Source: Hexactinellida sp. DTS-2022 (Eukaryota; Porifera; Hexactinellida). Taken from it: 64,000 nt of DNA. Positions 10,219 through 23,015 of the stretch are shown here, in pieces; position 1 is the stretch's first letter; every line of letters starts with the position of its first letter. Location: positions 4,588,001-4,652,000 of the forward strand of contig JAPNXP010000003.1 in the NCBI GenBank assembly GCA_028753945.1. The letters run 5' to 3'. The translations under genes and the position numbers were made by a program. The notes under the pieces are model-generated. The model was not told where the DNA came from. It made no database searches and worked only from the letters and a program-made list of their open reading frames with translations.

Positions 10219-12193
10219 ATGGCTAACAAATTGACAAGTGACACTCTGAAAGTCGGTCTGTACCCCTTTTCAGATATCCTGAAAGATAACCACGTGTCCT
10301 ATACACAGATGCTGAGTGGGAAATTTATAAGGGCGGTTCCCAATGCAGATTTAGAGCTAGTGATCGGAGCTAAGTTCGATCCGTACCGAGAGGATCTGAG
10401 TGAGTATTTGGGAGCGGACGGATTCGATATCCTAGAGATGGATATGGCGCGTAAAGATGATCTCGTAGGGAAGGTTGTGGAAATTCCATTGGAACCTTTC
10501 CGTTACCTAGCACCCGCGGTCGATGCTGTACAGCTGAAGGAAGGTGTTTTTATCGGTTATCCGACACTTTGTTGCGGTAACTTTATAATGGAAGTTAAGC
10601 GAAGCGGAGAATTGGCAGTTGGCATGGGTGATAAGGACTATAAGGAGTTTGCAGAGAGTGCTAAAATAGCTGAGAAAGTAATGGTGGAACCTAACAAGTC
10701 TCATTACAGTCGATTGCTAGGAGGAAAGTTGGACGACTCGGATGGCTGGTATCTTCCGTTTATTTACCTCGATGGCTACATCGATAGACACGGGAGGAAT
10801 AGTGTGCAGGAGGGGATCCAGGGCGTTATTGACGGGAAGCCGGATATTGTGCTAATTAATAGACTAATTGAGTTTTCCTCCCTCTTTCCAAAGAAACAGT
10901 TAACTACAGATGAGATTATCTCCGGGATAGTTAGCGGGAAGATAGCTTACTTTTACGGATTTTCCGAGATTCTAGGAAAGATTCTGGACGCCTCGAATGG
11001 CAGCCTAAAGGCCTTTGGAGCTCTGAGCCCCACTATGGGAAAAGATAAATTCGTCTTAGTATTCACTGATGCAGTGGTTATAAATAAAGTTAGATTCGAA
11101 CAGGCCAGTCCAGAGAAAAAGAAACTTATTCAAGAGTTCGTGCAATTATTCACAAGTGAGTTTGTATTGTCAGTAATTACCTGTTTGAAACATTAATTAC
11201 AATATAATTACTACTAATAGTAACGGCCACATCTCCAAATAAGTTATTATCGCTTGTGTTGTTTTAGAGGTAATTTAGAAAATAAAATTCAATCTGCTTT
11301 GTACGTATATGAATATAATTTTCAAGAAGTTAAAACTTTTGCATTTCACTGGATAATAATAATCTTAGCATTATCATGAGACCTGTCAGCATTCATGATC
11401 AGAAACCTGTCATAAGCAGAAATTTAATAATTTTTATCGAAAGTATTATCCAAATTTAAACTGTTTGCATGAAATATCTGTAGCATTCGATACCACCAGT
11501 TGCACCTGTTGATCAGAATATAATATTTTAATTTCATTAGTTAGAGAAGTGCATACATATACAGTCAGGTTCTTTTATTATGAACATTCTCAGGACCAAG
11601 ATTGTGTTCACGATAATAAGCGAACTCAACTTAATACAAACCCTACGATAGTTGTTAATTTGGAACATAGGGCTTGTTCATAATAAAAATTGTTCACAAT
11701 ATGCAGACCTCAGAGGCGGATCCAGTTGGGGGGGGGGGGGGGGGGGCTGGGGGGCAGGGGGCCTGGACCCCCCCTTCGAAACTGAAATTGACTGAAATTT
11801 AGGCTGAAATTGACAAAATAATTAAGAAACTTGAGCCTCAAGTTTGAATTATGGCTCCTCATAAAAAATTAGCGTTTAAATTACTTCTGAGTGAAAAAAA
11901 ATCGTCTGAATCCGCCACTGGACCTGACTGTACATGTACGTATTTAATAGTTTGTTATAATATGAATGTATCTAGGTGCGAGAATCAGAGAGGATTTGGT
12001 TTTGGGTCGAGATATTAATCCTCCTCAAATACGTTATCTCCTCCCTTCAACCGTTGAATTCTATCAGAACACCGATAACATAGTCTACACAGAGCTTTAC
12101 GATATGGTAAAGAGTGGAGTATCCTCTCCGAGTATGGACGCGGCGACGAGGAAACAGATGGAAGAGTCTCTCAAAGAGGCTATGAAGTTCTAA
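10219..12193 (+). CDS. Thiaminase-I-like enzyme (thiamin pyridinylase fold), two exons
   Basis: Exons 10219-11155 and 11976-12193 join in phase across an 820-bp intron (donor GTGAGT, acceptor TCTAG) to give 384 aa, close to bacterial thiaminase I. The family has a two-lobed periplasmic-binding-protein fold and cleaves thiamin by attack of an active-site Cys with a Glu base. Family features in order: LKVGLYPF (res 10-17), GYPTLCCGNF (113-122, C119 at the expected catalytic position), IAYFYGFSE (242-250, E250 at the expected base), FTDAVVINK (282-290), and IRYLLPSTVEFY near the C-terminus. There is no signal peptide, unlike secreted bacterial enzymes, so cytosolic action is likely. The intron holds the MITE at 11711-11920. 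Vertebrate (fish) thiaminase I genes are known, so an animal gene is plausible. Substrate specificity is inferred, not shown. Confidence 0.72.
11711..11920. mobile_element. hAT-like MITE in the thiaminase-like gene intron, 5-bp target duplication
   Basis: Ends CAGAGGCGGATCCAG and GAATCCGCCACTG are inverted and flanked by GACCT on both sides. Same family as 3020-3299, with a long G-tract near the left end. Confidence 0.75.
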
Positions 12194-15100
12194 AATTGAA
12201 AGCTAGCTTTCTACTGCATAGTGTGTATTATCGTGTCTCTTTAGGTATTTAGGAGTTACTCTTGACTATTCTAAGTTTTTTAGACTTTTAGGCCTTCTTT
12301 TATTCATTTTTGAGAAAGTTTCTGTTGTTTGTGTTTTTTTTTTAACCTTATATTATTGTTTGATTATATACCATAAGTGCCAAATTAGTCCAGAGAAATC
12401 CCTTGAAGCAATTCAAGGATTCCTAGACACGTTTGTAGGGTCTCGAAAGTGTTCACTATTTTAAGAACAAATTAAAAAATATGTGAGGTGGGTATTTAAT
12501 TTCGTTGCTATAAAAACCGAGGGCTTTTCAAGAGCCTTCGATTCAGATTCGGTCACTCGAGTCATCGAATTTTGTAACGAGTCAGATTACCTGTTTTTCG
12601 AGTTGTAAATAGTACATGTATTGTGACCAGGGAATTACCCATGAGCGCGAGACGCTCCTTTTGGAGTATGATTGTAGGGGGGGAAATATTTAGGAGCGCG
12701 AAAAATTGGTATCTTCTCCTATACCGTAACATTAATTTTTGATTTAGGCGTATGAAAATTGGATCAGAACTTGATTAGGAGCGTATTTACAAATGGCTGT
12801 ATAATACACTGATTGTGACTCATGAAATTACTCGACTGTCCAGGGAATTATTGGACGGTAGGCAGGGACGATATACAAAATTATTATTATTATTGTGACC
12901 TGAATAGCACTGACGGATTTGGTCGCCCGATAGACCATAGGCGTGTCACCAATTGTTGCCCATCATTCAAGTAGGGGTGCACTGGATCCGGATTCGTATA
13001 AGAATTAATATTTAATTCGAGTATATTTACCCAATGATTAAACAATATAATCAATTAACAATTTACTTCATTGAATGATTAAATTGTATCAATGACCCGT
13101 GAACCTTATACACATATTTTAATATGGAAAACCTAATAGGAACTCCAGGCCTAGATTTCCCAAAAATTAAGGAACTGCCCACGTTATGATTCATAAAATC
13201 TAAATTCGACACACATCGAATTGAATAACTTCATGGTACAAATTATTTCAGGACTGAATACGCGTTAAACTTGTCACTGGTGTCACCAGGCATTACCCTC
13301 CCTCCCCCATTTTCAATTGTTGTCCTTCCCATTTACTGGAAAATAGAAATATGGTATTTTTAACTTTGCTAACTCCCACCCTATTTCCCATGTTCTATGT
13401 CACGGTGCCACGCACTGACATAAACATTATAGCAGCGATTCCCAACCTTTTTCACCCGTGGACCCCTTTAGCTATTATTAGACTTTCTGTGGAACCCTCC
13501 CATTGAACGTAATACATCTTGTGGACCCCTTACAGCCTTCCGTGGACCCCAGATTGGGAACTTTTGTTCGGATTAGCGAGGGTGGGTTGTACAGATAAAC
13601 GTACTTTGTAATGCGTATATACGTATATACCATGTATTCATTGCTACCTGCTCTATATTCAGTATTTCCGTTCAAAGCGGATCCGGATCCGAAAATCCAG
13701 TATACGAGCCAAAATAAATACAGGTCTAAGGAAGAGAACAATGTAGTTTTCGTGCGAGACTTACTTTTGGTGAAATTTACAACGATAAATCATCACATAG
13801 TCAAAGTGAGTTTAATCATTTGTCATCGAATTAAATAAAATATACGTACTTATTTCTTTGGTCAAAATATCCTCAAATTTAACAAAAACATCATGGATCA
13901 GTATAATTTATAGTAATTTTATACCTAAATAACTATATCACTGTATTTGTAGCGTCCCTTCAAATTTGATAATTACACATAACTTGGTAGCATCAGTTTA
14001 TACAAACAAAAGCATATGAGCTAGTGTGTACCGTGTTGATTTAAAATAATACAGAAAATATTTAGATTAATTTATTTAATCGCTTAATAACGAAAATAGC
14101 ACCTCCACTTCAGGTAAACACTTGTATCTGCATAACAGTTTCCAGTATTTTTAAATAGGAGATTACTTATCTAGTGATGATCGGAATTTGATTTATACCT
14201 TCTATGATTATCTTCGTTATAAACTAACACCGGATTATTTAAATATTCTCTATTTAACTTTGTGCTAGCAAAAGAAACATTGTACCAATAATAACTTTTA
14301 TTAACTGGTGCATTATACTGTGATTGGATAAGTCGACTCGTACGTAATATACTGCTCACTTTACAAGTATCCGATAATATAATTTGACTCATTAGTCAAT
14401 ACATTAAATACATATACTGTATATAGTATATTAAGTATATTTTTGTAGTCAACAAATTTTATTAATTGAATTTTCATTTTTATACGAAATTCATTAAAGT
14501 AAAAACACTTGCCCATCTAAATTCGGAATTTTTCAACTCTAGTAAATTCTATTTACGTCGATTCATTAACATTTCATTACTAGCCTAACTATTGAACAAT
14601 TCTCAGTTAATTATTTCCTGAAACATCATCTACTGTCGACTCTACTTGGTTGAACAGATATACTTTATTTAAAATCCTGATTTGATATACGTCAGTAAAT
14701 TTTAGAATCAAGTTCTCTGTTAGTTTAGAGTCACCTCGGGACCCGGTTACTTTGACCTGATTAAGCGGAGAAATCTATTAACCGAACATATTTTATGCCC
14801 AACTGTCATTCAGTCCTATAAATCCTGTGAAATTTTGACCCCATTAAGCGGAGAAATCTATTAATCGGTCGCTCTATTAAGCGGAGTCGACTTTATTTGT
14901 TTAAACTAACAGATGATTAAGAACTGGATTCTACAATTTACTGACGTATAGGTTCTTTTATTATGAACATTCAAGGGACCAATTGTGTTCATAATAGAGA
15001 GACTTCATAATAAGCGAACTCAACTTAATACAAACACTATGTAAATTGTTAAATTGGGACCATAGGGTTTGTTCATAATAAAAATCTTCATATTAAGCAA

Positions 15101-15679
15101 ACGAAATCTTGTTCACAATAAGCAAACCTGATTATATTATAATATTTAATTACATACTAAATTAAATTTAGTGGCGAACGAATATTCGAGTATTCGTTCG
15201 TTTTAAGACAAAGCACTAGATAAAATTTAAGACTCAAATTGCAGTGGAAAATAGTTTTTGTTAATGTTAATTAATTAATCATAGTTGCAAAGTGTATAAC
15301 ACACATGTTAGCTATTAATCAACTAGTTTATGTAGGAATTTCTCTTTACAATATCTCGAATTAATACTACAATCATGTTGTCCATTAGAACGAATATTCA
15401 GTATACGTGTGTATTCGTTTCAGCTAGCTAATTAGTCCTTCTAGTACTGCCTTCAATCTGTACATTCCTAGAATAACTAAAACACGACGTAATTAATTGA
15501 TTGTATAAATTGTAAATAATTAGGCCTTCCTAATCAATAGAATAGATATTCTATTCTTCTGCTGATATTGTTGTGAGTTGGCCTCGTGCAGTATGTTGGA
15601 GTTTTCACTTTCAGAACAACTGTCTGCTCGAGTATTTATACGAGTCTGAGAGCATGCATATGCGTACTCTACAGTTGAG
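12194..15679. other. Gene-free spacer between the thiaminase-like gene and INPP5A
   Basis: AT-rich, with no coding exon recognised. It holds a family C repeat (12637-12822) and a left-end fragment of a CAGCGATTCCCAACC-type MITE (13433 to about 13560). It also has pogo-like fragments with TTAAGCGGAGAAATCTATTA at 14760-14895 and a TTATGAACATTC...TTCATAATA repeat at 14950-15130 that also occurs at 11565-11700. Confidence 0.5.
12637..12822 (+). repeat. Family C repeat (GAGCGCGAGACGCTCC element)
   Basis: Contains GAGCGCGAGACGCTCCTTTT, TTCTCCTATACCGTAACAT and TTACAAATGGCTGTATAATA. Copies recur at 28727-28795, 51167-51345 and 59245-59450 in both orientations. Confidence 0.65.
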
Positions 15680-16828
15680 ATGAACTCCAATGCATTGTTG
15701 ATAACCTCGAACACCGGCAGTCTTTTCGAGATTCCCAGTCTCATCGGGAACTGGACTGGCGAGCTCGGCAAGCTGGTCGCGCTGCACGCCCCCGGTCTTA
15801 TAGCGGTGCATCTGCAGGAGTTAGGCGGGAAAGATTTTAAGAGAGACATGCATCGAGTCGACGACACGCGGGAAATCCTCCTGAAGATGGATGTTCTGAG
15901 TGAATACACTCGCAGTGTCTGGTACTTCGATAAAGACTTCGCTAACGGGGAGAGGTTCACGGCGCTCGGCAGCATTTACTTATTCCACAAAAGCTTGCCA
16001 GACGTAGAGCTGTACAACCTCAAAACCGAGGCTTATGACGTCATCGCTATCGGCACACACGACTTGTACGATAATGTGTACAGTACGCCGCACTGTCGCA
16101 CCATTAAGTTTCCTACCGACTTCTTTCCCGAGTGTCCCAACTGGACAAGAAAAGGGTTTATCTACACACGGTGGTTAATTGGAGGGAAACCAATAGAGTT
16201 GACTAACATTCATTTATTTCACGATCCTGACAACAGAGTCTTGCTGAAGGAATCTCCCTCTATATACAGCCATAGTAGGAAGAGAGCCTTGGAACATTCG
16301 TTGAAATTAATCTCGCAAATCAGTCCCTTTGAGTGTCCCTCGTTCATATTCGGAGACTTCAACTTCCGACAGGACCAGTTCCTAGTCAAGCAGCACTTGC
16401 TGGACAACGGATTCGCTGTTGCGAGCGACAGCAGCGAGGAGTCAGTGCATCTACAGAATCCTAACGGGGACTACCTCAAGGTGCAAATCAAGAAATTCTC
16501 TCTCAAGTGCGACGCGCTCACTAGCAACGGACTGGAATGTATGCGGAAGTTCGATACGGAGTTCTCTTCTTTCAAAGATGTGTTATTCGAGCTGCCGATC
16601 TCCTTCCCGCCCTCCTACCCTCTCTGCGAAGACTCGGAGCAGCCGGACAGGTACAACGAGACGCGCGCGCCCTCCTGGTGCGACCGCATTCTGATGAACA
16701 AACTAGCGCTCGACTTTATCAGCAAAGAAGGCAGTAATAGCGACTACTGGCGAGTGGGTAAGGGGGTGTGTCTTGGGGACCATAAGCCTATCTGTCTCAA
16801 GTTTAACCTAACTGATGTGTTGAAATAG
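15680..16828 (+). CDS. INPP5A: Type I inositol polyphosphate 5-phosphatase (INPP5A)
   Basis: Intronless, 382 aa. Removes the 5-phosphate from Ins(1,4,5)P3 and Ins(1,3,4,5)P4, ending Ca2+ signals. Family motifs are all present in the right order: LQELGGKDF near residue 46, ALGSIYLFHKSL, TRKGFIYTRW, NIHLFHD, FIFGDFNFR (the GDxNxR active-site motif), SFPPSYPL, PSWCDRIL and GDHKPICLKF. The match to INPP5A is close over the whole length, including the N-terminal LITSNTGSLF. Human INPP5A ends in a prenylated CaaX box; this protein stops about 30 residues earlier at NLTDVLK with no CaaX, so it may not be membrane-anchored in the same way. An AATAAA at 16910 can serve as poly(A) signal. Ends tail-to-tail with FAH, stops 155 bp apart. 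Confidence 0.95.
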   Translation: MNSNALLITSNTGSLFEIPSLIGNWTGELGKLVALHAPGLIAVHLQELGGKDFKRDMHRVDDTREILLKMDVLSEYTRSVWYFDKDFANGERFTALGSIYLFHKSLPDVELYNLKTEAYDVIAIGTHDLYDNVYSTPHCRTIKFPTDFFPECPNWTRKGFIYTRWLIGGKPIELTNIHLFHDPDNRVLLKESPSIYSHSRKRALEHSLKLISQISPFECPSFIFGDFNFRQDQFLVKQHLLDNGFAVASDSSEESVHLQNPNGDYLKVQIKKFSLKCDALTSNGLECMRKFDTEFSSFKDVLFELPISFPPSYPLCEDSEQPDRYNETRAPSWCDRILMNKLALDFISKEGSNSDYWRVGKGVCLGDHKPICLKFNLTDVLK

Positions 16829-16983
16829 GTACTCCCTCAGCTCTACCAACCCCATTTAGTACACTGATACAAACTAATTGGATTATATCTTAGTATTACC
16901 ACTAACATTAATAAATAAAAATAATTATATTGTTATTATATCGGTCTACCTAACTATTAATACTGCTATCTTAAGTGATGTTT

Positions 16984-19900
16984 CTAAATGAGATGTGATG
17001 GCAGCACTGTCCCCCTGCACTCTCCGAATCCAATTCTGTAGCCGTCTCCCTGGCAGTGCCCGGTCATAACCACCTCGTCTCCGTCCCTCAAGAACTTGCG
17101 TTCCTAATAGAAAGTGCAATGCAATAATAATAACTTGTCCAGACCAAAATTACTCCCAACAATAATTTTTAATCGAATTTAACCTCGTTTGGGAACGACT
17201 TTTGATAATCAGAAATTCCATGTATTTGCCCCGTTAGACAGTTATATCGATTGTATCAATTTTACAGCTGTTCGTTCCGCGCTACGGGCGTTTTACATCT
17301 TGCACTAGGACTTACCTCCCTTGCTTATAATACAATATATTAAATATAGAAATTTTAAGTGGTTAGAAAGAAGGAATAGTATTTTAATGAATAGAATTGC
17401 TATAATATTTTCAGGTCTCATGGGTAATATGTAATCCATTAGAGAGGTTTCATTGCATTTAAATTATTTATATTAATTAATTAATTGTTCCTACAATTGT
17501 TGCGCGTAGATATAATTATGGGAAACTAATTTAAAACATAGCTTTATAACTTTATTTAAATATTCATTAAAGGTGTCCATGTAAATATCAGAATTTAATT
17601 AGAAATGATGAAAAATTTAGTTTTGTCAATAGTCCTCAAAAGATATATCAAGATTTCACCTCACTCAAATTTTGTTCCGCGTCCAATGCAATTATGAGAA
17701 ATCGACGAAATTTTCCAATAATCCTCTTTCCCGAGCGTTTAAAAGTTAATCTTACTTCATATGAGATGAAGGTCGTATATCTAAAGTACAACGGAATTCT
17801 ACGTATGCTTATACTTTCATATGACCTATTATAAATTTGTAGATTTCATATTAAATAAGGGAAGTTAAGACCACAAGTTTACGAATGCACTTCACATATG
17901 TAAGCTATACGTATTATATAGGAATTAAAGATTAAATTCTTATTTGTGATATAAATTTTAACAAACCCTAGGTATAACAACATAATAAGGTGTTAATCAT
18001 ATGGGCAAAGCTGTGTGTTCACTTTTGTTAATAATTTGTTTGTGAATCGAGAAGTTTTTATATTATTTAGACTTATTTCCTAATATTTCTTTCCCCAATG
18101 ACTTATTCGTTACTTAATTAATTTACAATGTTAAAGGTCAATTATATTATATATCGTGATTTTATACACTCTAACCTCCCTTATCCGGGCTGATTCACAT
18201 GCAATTCCAATCATTTGCATAACTATTCTTAAGTGGTTTATATAATCTATAATTACTGCTAAGCCCTACTATACTGACCTCGGTATCGGACAGCTTGACT
18301 GTCTTGGTTCCCTTCCAACAGAGCTCTAGCATAGAGCCGTAGGACTCGGGGCTGTGGCCACTGATTGTCCCGCTGGCCAGCAGGTCCCCCGGCCGCAGGT
18401 TGCACCCCGTTATGCTGTGGTGAGTCAGCTGCTGCTTCATGCTCCAGTACAGGTACTGGGAGTTAGACCTGGAGATTTGTTCACATAATATAATACGTAT
18501 TTATAGTATATGGGAACTTCCTAAGTATAATACAGTTATTAATTAAGACATTACAACCGATTAAGTACACTAGGTTCGTACAAGAGTATAGAATGCCCGC
18601 AGTAATAAGTACATCTGATATGAGATCCCTTGGTGTATGTAATAAGAGAGTCTACTACTAGGTTTGAGAGGCAATTTCCGTGTTTACAACAAATACGAGG
18701 CAAAGTACCTAGTATTATCAAACATGGATAAGACTGTGGAATGTAAATGTGGACTTGTAAAACAACTCGTCGCCCTCGTGTCATAAACATGTAATTTCAC
18801 AGCTGTTTCTTATAAGAATAGCGCTAATTCGGGAAATACGATAATCTGTGACAGCCCACCTGCACAAAGTAGTAGGCTTGTCCATGCCGGTCCCCCTGAC
18901 TGCGACCTCCAGCTTGATGTCGAAAGAGAACGGATCTGCGTGTTGGAGGTACGGGAGGGGCGCTGGCTCCGTCTGCGGCGGGCCGGCGCACAGGAATGGC
19001 ATCAGCGCATCGATGGTAACCACCCAGGGAGAAATGCTTGTTCCAAAGTTCTTACCATTGAAAGGTCCCAGAGGCACATACTCCCACTTCTGTATGTCTC
19101 TAGCGCTCCAGTCATTCATCAACACCACACCGAATATGTGGTCCTGTGCTGTGGCTATAGGAATAGGCTCTCCCTGCCTGTTGCCCTCTCCTACGAAGAA
19201 TGCCATCTCCAACTCGAAGTCCAGCAGCTTGCAGGGTCCGAACACCTTACAATACAATATGATTAATTGGTACAAAATAAAAATATAGTTGGAGTAATTC
19301 TATGAACTACAGTCAACTCCCGTTATAACCAAGTCGGATATAACGAAGTACCTGCTTATAACGAAGTCATTCAATGGCCCGGAAATCCTTCTATCTTATC
19401 ACATAATTAAAACTTCGGTTACAACGAAATGGATATAACGAAATTCCGTTTATAACGAAGTCATTTAAATCCCATATAGCCTTTAATCTATTGATTTACT
19501 CCGGTTATAACGAATTCTACTTATAACAAACTCCGGTTACAACGAAATTAAACCACGGTCCCGACACTTCGTTATAACGGGAGTTGACCGTATATTAAGT
19601 TAACACAATAATAATTCTGTTATAATCTACGTTTATAAAGAGTCTTTCAGTCTCGGTCGTTTCGAGGCGGATCGATTAATTGCTATGCGTACAGCTTTTA
19701 TTTAGTGCACATTACAACAATTAGACACTAGAGTTTAATACTAGATAGATTAATATTATTTTTGGGGATAAAATATTAAGTGAAAGTAATCAATATTACG
19801 TGGTATTAATTAATATATTATACAGTAGACTCTCGTTAATACGAACCGGATAAGGTAAAATATCGGTTAAGGAGTACAAGGTTTAATTCCCCAATCTTAT

Positions 19901-22900
19901 ACAAATACATGCATGGAAGTGATGCCATTTCTGATAATACGTACAAATTTCGACGGTCCACAGTCGACTCTCTTAAGCAACAATAAATATCGTATTACGT
20001 TTAACTATCTCAAAGGACTTCCTATCTAACTAATTTTGTTTGCATCAGCAGAATTACAGAATGACCTGCTATTAAATTCTGAAATATAAATAATATTTAA
20101 ACACAGATAATATGTGGTAATTAAATAAGACTAAATACTATAATATAAGCTTTCGAAAAGGAAGACAACTCATTTATCTACCAACAAGCAAGTATCGTGT
20201 CTAATTACCATAATAATGTAGGATTGTTGAGAATATATATTAATCAAGATTGTCTACGCATTTTATATGTGTGCGACTGATTATGTTGTTACATTACTAT
20301 TTAGGTATTATTAAATGGTGCGATACATGTGTTCTAGCAAACTATAAGATAGTATTATCTCTTAATTTGGGACTTAATTAATTAAACTTTAGTACAAGTA
20401 TTCAAAGATTTGTTATATGTAGGAAAACTACAGTTAACTCTGCTTAATCTAGTCACTTTGGTCCAAGGATAGCTATCCTTGGACCCCAATTAACAATTGA
20501 GAGAATTTTGCTACGAATAATTTAAATTTAGGATTTTATAAAGCGAATTTTGAGTCAACCAAATTTGGACTCAAATTTCATAATTTTGACCCGATTAAAC
20601 GAAATTTGACCTGGTTAACCGAAAATATTTTGTGTTAGCTTATATATATATTCTGTTCCTGGAAAAATGACCCCATTAACCAGTGACTCCATCAAGCGAA
20701 GTAGACTGTATAAGTTGACTGTTTTCTAGCGATTAGAGTTTAAACTTTAACGAATATGAGCCCTTCGGTCTTGGTCGCTGCGCGACGGATAACTCAACCG
20801 CTACGCGGTCTCGATTTTTTAAAATAGACAATAAATATTTACAATAAAAAATATTTGAATTCGTAATCAACACATTTGTTTACCTTTTCTAACATTTGGA
20901 ATCAAGCCTCTATGTTCATTTTGAATTTTGAATAATTTGTTTTACCTATTTTGTAAACAACTGCAATAAATATTCATATTAGAAATTTATAAATGCAAAA
21001 TTCGTGTTCAGCATATTTGTTTAATGCCCGTTGGAAGCTAGCTTCTAGGTTAATTTTGAATTTTTGATCATTTGTTCGCCTATTTTTGTACCCAACAATA
21101 ATAAATATTCATATTACAAATTTTATAAATGCGAAATTGGTTTCAATTTTCAAAGTCCCTAGTTGGTTGTTAACATTGAATCTATATACGTACGTACTGA
21201 ATTGCTACAAATTTATACCTCGTGTGTTGAGAATAAAGTTATGATAAAATTTCCATGAAAATTTTATAAAATTGTATTAATTTTAACATCTACGTATTTG
21301 TACAGAGTTTTAACGTACAGGCGGTTCAGCTTCATTGGGTCTGGTCTGTCCCTGCGGTCTCCTGATAGGAGTGCCTGACACAACAACGGAACTAGCGCGT
21401 CCATGGTACCCGACTGGCAGATGCAGCCAGTTCGGCATAAGCGCATTTTCAGGCCCGCGGAACATGGTCCCCACATTAGTAGCGTGTTCCTTGCTGGAAT
21501 AGAAGTCAGTGTAGTCACCTAAGTGGGCCATTAGTTAATACGTGGATACTAATAGTAATAATTTCCTCGCGGAGAACTAAATATAAAATAATAATCAAAT
21601 GCTAGATGGAAACGTTATTGACCGATTTCTTGGGGTAGCTTTTGTATGACGAGATGGTATTATTTTGCAGCTACCAAATAATATATTTCTGAAATACTAA
21701 TTATTTTATTAAATTTGAGAGAACTGGTCTCACTAACATAGTATAATGTACTATAAGTTATATATACTGTATTTCCCAGATAAGCGCAGCGGTACTTATT
21801 GTTTAATGGGCCAAATTTTGCCTCAATTTTTTTTTAAACCCCAGAAAGTAACATTTAAGTGGATTCTTATCAGGGGCGTAGGCAGGGGGGGTTTCCCGTT
21901 GCCCGGAAACCCCCCTAAACCTCTTAGATATACGTAACAGTAGTCTAAGTGTACAGAGTCGACTGTACTAGTAAGCTGTTTGGAAACCCCCCTAGTGACC
22001 ACCCTGGCTACGCCCCTGCTTATGGTCTGTAAAGTGTAAACATACCGAAATTGTCTAAATAATATCAACTAATTGGTATTAATTTAATCATACAAATGCC
22101 ATTTTAATTGACCCGCGCTTATTCAGGAATACGGTAGGTTACGAACTATCCTACTATTACCTATCTGTGCCGGCAAATGCATAGTAACTTCTCTCAGCGA
22201 GAGAATGGCTACTTTCCGGAGATCAGCAGCCGATTCCAATCTGCTGTCTGAGCCGGAGAGGAGAGACTGGAGCGTAGCTCTGTTAATTAATTAATTAATC
22301 TCAGTATTAGTAACAATTAATGTAATTAATGGAATTAGTACTAATTGTCAATATATGTTATAAGGGAACTCAGCTAGCTGATACGCGACAGTAATTAAAA
22401 CATTATTTAGTATAATTTTATGTTCTTATTAAACATACACCTTATTATAGTCTCAGGTGTAGTTGTACACGATTTCGGAATGAAATTGTGAAAAGAACCA
22501 TTCAACAGTTATTAATTAATGGACAGATGATATGCTTTTAATTCAAAACCCAAATCGTATGTTAGAACCCACTATTTAACTTATTCAAACGTTATGTAAT
22601 TCAAAATTCCCGAAAATTAGATACCCCCTCCCTATGTTTGACCATTTTGTAATACAAAAGGATTGTCTGTCACATATTAGTTAAACCCTCTTGAAGCGTT
22701 ACGTAACGTTTGTAGTTTGTACGGCCCCATATAAAGTGCGTCTATAAATACTCGCCTCGCTTCTGTCCACGCGGCCCTGCCTAGCCCCATGAACCCGTTG
22801 AGCACGGAGGAGGCAAACACCGCCTGTGCTTTGGAGAGAAGGGGCCCGGAGAAGAGATGGGACACTTTGCTTAGATCCAGCACACAGTCTCCTATCGCTA

Positions 22901-23015
22901 CTCCTATTCTGTGAGTCGGGTCTGCAGCAGTCGAGAATATGCCATAGGGTAGGTTCTGGATAGGGAAATCTGTTGCATCGCTACCTTCAATAAAGCACTT
23001 CGAGCTAGCTGCCAT
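16984..23015 (-). CDS. FAH: Fumarylacetoacetase, six exons
   Basis: Exons, 5' to 3': 22723-23015, 22161-22279, 21319-21518, 18860-19245, 18279-18468, 16984-17103. All have GT-AG junctions and phases agree, giving 435 aa (human about 419). The enzyme hydrolyses fumarylacetoacetate to fumarate and acetoacetate, the last step of tyrosine breakdown, in the cytosol. Exon 1 has [13 protein letters not shown]. Exon 3 has [20 protein letters not shown] with the catalytic Asp/His/Arg. Exon 4 has LEMAFFVG and [19 protein letters not shown], with metal and active-site residues. Exon 5 has [15 protein letters not shown]. Exon 6 has [17 protein letters not shown]. All expected residues are intact. The exon 1 donor was chosen at 22722 because only this one keeps phase with exon 2. 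A pogo-like MITE (19310-19590) and family A repeat lie in the 2.1-kb intron. Starts 1.1 kb from the divergent transaldolase gene. Confidence 0.95.
17218..17320. repeat. Family D repeat (TTCGTTCCGCGCTACGGGCG)
   Basis: The block containing CCCGTTAGA, ACAGCTGTTCGTTCCGCGCT and CATCTTGCACTAGGACTT is shared with 51005-51105 and, inverted, with about 23975-24075. It lies in the last FAH intron. Confidence 0.55.
19310..19590. mobile_element. pogo/Tigger-like MITE with TA target duplication
   Basis: Ends CAGTCAACTCCCGTTATAAC and the inverted GTTATAACGGGAGTTGACCG are flanked by TA on each side. The interior is built from ATAACGAA repeats. Lies in the fourth FAH intron counted from the 3' end of the gene's neighbourhood, between exons 3 and 4. 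Confidence 0.75.
20428..20712. mobile_element. pogo-like MITE, diverged
   Basis: CAGTTAACTCTGCTTAATC at the left and AAGCGAAGTAGACTG at the right are imperfect inverted ends next to TA. The interior repeats GATTAAACGAA / GGTTAACCGAA motifs, as in the other pogo-like copies. Confidence 0.5.
20752..21150 (-). repeat. Family A repeat in a FAH intron
   Basis: Begins GAGCCCTTCGGTCTTGGTCG, followed by two tandem internal units containing AAATTCGTGTTCAGCATATT and CCCGTTGGAAGCTAGC. The microsatellite end is missing. Confidence 0.6.
21871..22018. mobile_element. hAT-like MITE, CAGGGGCGTAGGCAGG ends
   Basis: Ends CAGGGGCGTAGGCAGG and CCTGGCTACGCCCCTG are inverted, with CTTAT immediately outside both. 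Interior includes a GGAAACCCCCCT inverted pair. Confidence 0.75.

Noticed and set aside
10507..10704. Minus-strand frame inside the thiaminase-like exon
   Set aside because: It is antisense to a protein with conserved catalytic motifs and has no recognisable features.
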